Assembly: GCA_037045055.1 (NCBI GenBank)
Contig: JBAOHJ010000002.1
Span: 124,001 to 188,000, forward strand
Length of the DNA stretch: 64,000 nucleotides
Direction of reading: 5' to 3'
Origin: Phosphoribacter sp037045055
GTDB lineage: Bacteria > Actinomycetota > Actinomycetes > Actinomycetales > Dermatophilaceae
Below, in pieces: positions 63,001 through 64,000 of this stretch. Made by a program: the position numbers and the translations under genes. Below the pieces are notes generated by a model, which searched no databases, was not told where the DNA came from, and worked only from the letters and a program-made list of their open reading frames with translations. Position 1 is the stretch's first letter; each line of letters starts with the position of its first letter.

Positions 63001-63601
63001 TCAGGGCGGTCCACAACCCGGTGCTGCGCGACAGCGCCACGGCATGCCGGCCGAGGTCGAGGACCTCCTGGACGTCGCCCGGATAGAGCATCGGCATCAT
63101 GATCGCCGCGGCGGCGAACTCGCTGGCCCCGGGCGTCGGCGAGGACTTCGCGGTGGGGTCGTCGCCGACCACCGCCACCGCCCCGCCGGTGCGGCAGGTG
63201 CCGGCGAGGTTGGCCTGACGCAGCGCGTCGAGCGCCCGGTCGAACCCGTTGGCCTTGCCGTACCAGATGCCCACCACCCCGGCGTACCTCGGGTCGGGCA
63301 GCTGCTGGGCCAGCTGGCTGCCCATCACCGAGGTGGCGGCGATCTCCTCGTTGACGCCCATCTGGTGCACGATGTGGTGCTCGGCGAGCAGCCCCCGGCG
63401 CCGCTGCAGCTCCAGGTCGTAGCCGCCGACCGGCGAGCCGGGGTAACCCGAGACGAAGGTCGCCGTGTCCAGGCCGGCGGCCAGGTCGGCGCGATGCTGC
63501 ACGACCGGCATCCGGACCAGGGCCTGTACGCCGGTGAGGTAGATCGTGCCCTCGTCGACCGTGAACTTGTCGGTCAGCGACAGCCGTGTGCGAGAGGTCA
63601 T
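60077..63601 (-). CDS. Indolepyruvate ferredoxin oxidoreductase family protein (fused)
   Basis: 1174-residue fusion of the alpha- and gamma-type subunits of 2-oxoacid:ferredoxin oxidoreductases, decarboxylating aryl pyruvates to acyl-CoA. An N-terminal pyrimidine-binding part (DEGTIYLTGVQALVR, YPGSPVGGYDLEL) precedes a TPP domain and CSGCPHSS near residue 432; cysteine clusters CEGCGDCGVKSNC (near 638) and CNQDYSCLEGNC bind Fe-S centres. The C-terminal gamma domain starts near residue 727 (GIGGTGVVTVAQ). Fused versions of about this length are usual in actinobacteria. The ATG is at 63601. Confidence 0.88.
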   Translation of the reverse strand: MTSRTRLSLTDKFTVDEGTIYLTGVQALVRMPVVQHRADLAAGLDTATFVSGYPGSPVGGYDLELQRRRGLLAEHHIVHQMGVNEEIAATSVMGSQLAQQLPDPRYAGVVGIWYGKANGFDRALDALRQANLAGTCRTGGAVAVVGDDPTAKSSPTPGASEFAAAAIMMPMLYPGDVQEVLDLGRHAVALSRSTGLWTALKMSTNVADGSGSASASPERVTPVMVTGELDGQPYEHRPDSYFIGNRVLQLERSLVYARMPTALAYARANDVNRITLRGTADRLGILASGKTYFDLRQACRDLGLSDADLRRLGVRLLQLRMPYPVDGQIVREFAAGLREILVLEDKRPFVELFVKDELYAVADHPRVVGKLDDAGRLLVPIHGELDTAGIARLLVARLDGLGEPIPGLAQRLARLAPRPALTPLPINRSPYFCSGCPHSSSAGHVPAGTVVGAGTGCHVLAVFMSPDVVGSVLGITAMGNEGAQWVGAAPFTGLQHIVQNLGDGTYAHSGILGIRASIAAGVNITYKLLYNGHVAMTGAQPPIGIAAVPGVVTELLAEGVARVIVTTEDTDRYAGTTLPAGVQVWDRSRMLEAQQVLRDIPGVTVLLHDQECATEKRRKRKRGTMATPERRVVINERVCEGCGDCGVKSNCLSVHPVQTEFGRKTQIHQPSCNQDYSCLEGNCPSFLTVVPGTGTTARDPFDGLDADDLPEPDRVVREDEFGMRITGIGGTGVVTVAQTIAVAALLDGRHVRGLDQTGLAQKGGPVVSDVKITTAAVDQSNRLVASDCDLYLVCDPLAGAQQATLAVTDPARTVAVVSTARVPTGQMVVDTTASMPAAEVLLERVAGACRPGATVDLDAHAVAETLFGTDQVANIVLVGAAYQAGALPVSARALEEAIELNGVAVETNLQAFRRGRQAVADRAALEAAVAVAAGVSAPAPLSRRAQRIAPIVAAEPRSELERLVRVRVGELVDYQDAAYARRYAARVEQVRAREAATVGGTALAEAVAVGLHKLMAYKDEYEVARLHLDAAAGSALRARYGADAQTRVMLHPPVLKALGVKRKIAIPGPAATAMFRALAPMKRLRHTRWDVFGRDHVRVVERELVAQYDALLEEILDTLSPQTLQVAVELAGLPDLVRGYDEVKLRNVQAYRKRVDDLRPRLHTPHPVPEEAVP

Positions 63602-63737
63602 CGTCCACCGTTCTCGGTCGAGGCGCGCGCGGGCGGGGTATGCCGTGTGCGCCGGCGGGCTCGGATCGCCCGAGACTAGCCGACCGTCGCGGTCCTGGTC
63701 AGGGCTCGACGGGTCGACCCGGGCCTCACCACCGCGC

Positions 63738-64000
63738 TCAGCCGGCGCGGACCGCGGCGAGGAATCGGACCACCCCGTCGACGACCGCCTCGGTGCGCAC
63801 CGAGGGCACCATGTCGTAGACGTGCCGGGCATGCGGCAGCTCGACGTAGACGACCGGCTCCCGCGAGGTCGCCCGCAGCGCGTCGACGAGCTCGCGGGCC
63901 CCGGCGACCGGCACCAGCGAGTCGAACTCGCCGTGGGTGAGCAAGAACGGCGGCGCGTGCGGGACGACCCGGTGCAGCGGCGACCCGGAGCGGTAGTGCG
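63738..64000 (-). CDS. Alpha/beta hydrolase (right-truncated; C-terminal part)
   Basis: Only the last 87 residues are visible, running off the right edge. Reading HYRSGSPLHRVVPHAPPFLL, then THGEFDSLVPVAGARELVDAL gives the late strands of an alpha/beta hydrolase, with the catalytic Asp in GEFDSLVP and the catalytic His in LPHARHVYDM. The nucleophile lies outside the window. It probably hydrolyses an ester or acts on a peptide-like acyl chain; the family cannot be narrowed. Confidence 0.8.
   Translation of the reverse strand, partial: HYRSGSPLHRVVPHAPPFLLTHGEFDSLVPVAGARELVDALRATSREPVVYVELPHARHVYDMVPSVRTEAVVDGVVRFLAAVRAG

Noticed and set aside
60318..63608. A 1096-codon frame overlapping the ferredoxin oxidoreductase on the same strand in another phase.
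   Set aside because: No domain is present and the composition is that of a phase-shifted GC-rich gene.

Overview
The window is 64 kb of very GC-rich DNA (my estimate is above 70 percent) with dense short-spaced genes, GTG starts and ATGA/GTGA stop-start overlaps. This and the gene content point to an actinobacterium, most likely in the Micrococcales and possibly Intrasporangiaceae-like; the family is inference. The ino1-padR-ponA-membrane protein block at 52.8-58.4 kb resembles the Rv0046c-Rv0051 region of mycobacteria. I saw no tRNA, rRNA, CRISPR array, insertion sequence or prophage.

Layout. 0-5.5 kb: left-truncated FTR1/EfeU iron permease behind an IdeR/DtxR-type box, prephenate dehydratase (pheA), a DCC protein, a TMEM165/GDT1-type transporter, a DUF5926 protein, an RsbW-like kinase, and a small sigma factor coupled to the DNA repair alkyltransferase ogt. 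5.6-16.9 kb: mostly single enzymes (arylamine N-acetyltransferase, thiolase, ketopantoate-reductase-like protein, esterase, thioesterase, CPBP protease, NAD-binding epimerase, F420-type reductase, CotH-type kinase, EthD, transglutaminase) and the remains of a zinc alcohol dehydrogenase. 17-24 kb: glycogen phosphorylase, a membrane protein preceded by a duplicated start region, and a UvrA-like ABC protein with a single-base frameshift.

24-31 kb holds the most striking locus. A CarH/LitR-type MerR regulator with a B12-binding domain overlaps a photolyase gene. Facing it across 70 bp is a five-gene set: FAD oxidoreductase, DUF1365, cyclopropane-synthase-like methyltransferase, TspO-like protein and SRPBCC protein. 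The spacer carries four tandem repeats with an exact 11-bp period over the predicted -35 region, as expected for a light-sensing CarH operator. I read it as a light or photo-oxidative stress module joining DNA repair to membrane lipid modification; the oxidoreductase frame is broken by one base as given.

31-46 kb contains several divergent regulator-target pairs with visible operators: MarR/MMPL exporter, TetR/HXXEE membrane protein, WYL regulator/VOC protein, and a GlxA-type regulator facing a 45-residue membrane peptide across concentric inverted repeats. Also here are a cytochrome P450, a P-loop ATPase, pdxY, an Fpg/Nei glycosylase and an App1-type phosphatase. 46-64 kb: a luciferase-like oxidoreductase, MalY-like lyase, penicillin-binding protein, GH13 enzyme, the ponA/padR/ino1 block, TfoX-N and LysE proteins, a fused indolepyruvate ferredoxin oxidoreductase and a truncated hydrolase.

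Across everything runs a sequence signature: the 8-mer GTATGCCG or its complement CGGCATAC occurs about 73 times (39 and 34 by eye), where composition predicts about two. It is read in several codon frames, forces rare codons, lies between genes as well as inside them, and in three genes contains the start codon. This looks like a DNA-level signal and is the most unexplained feature here.
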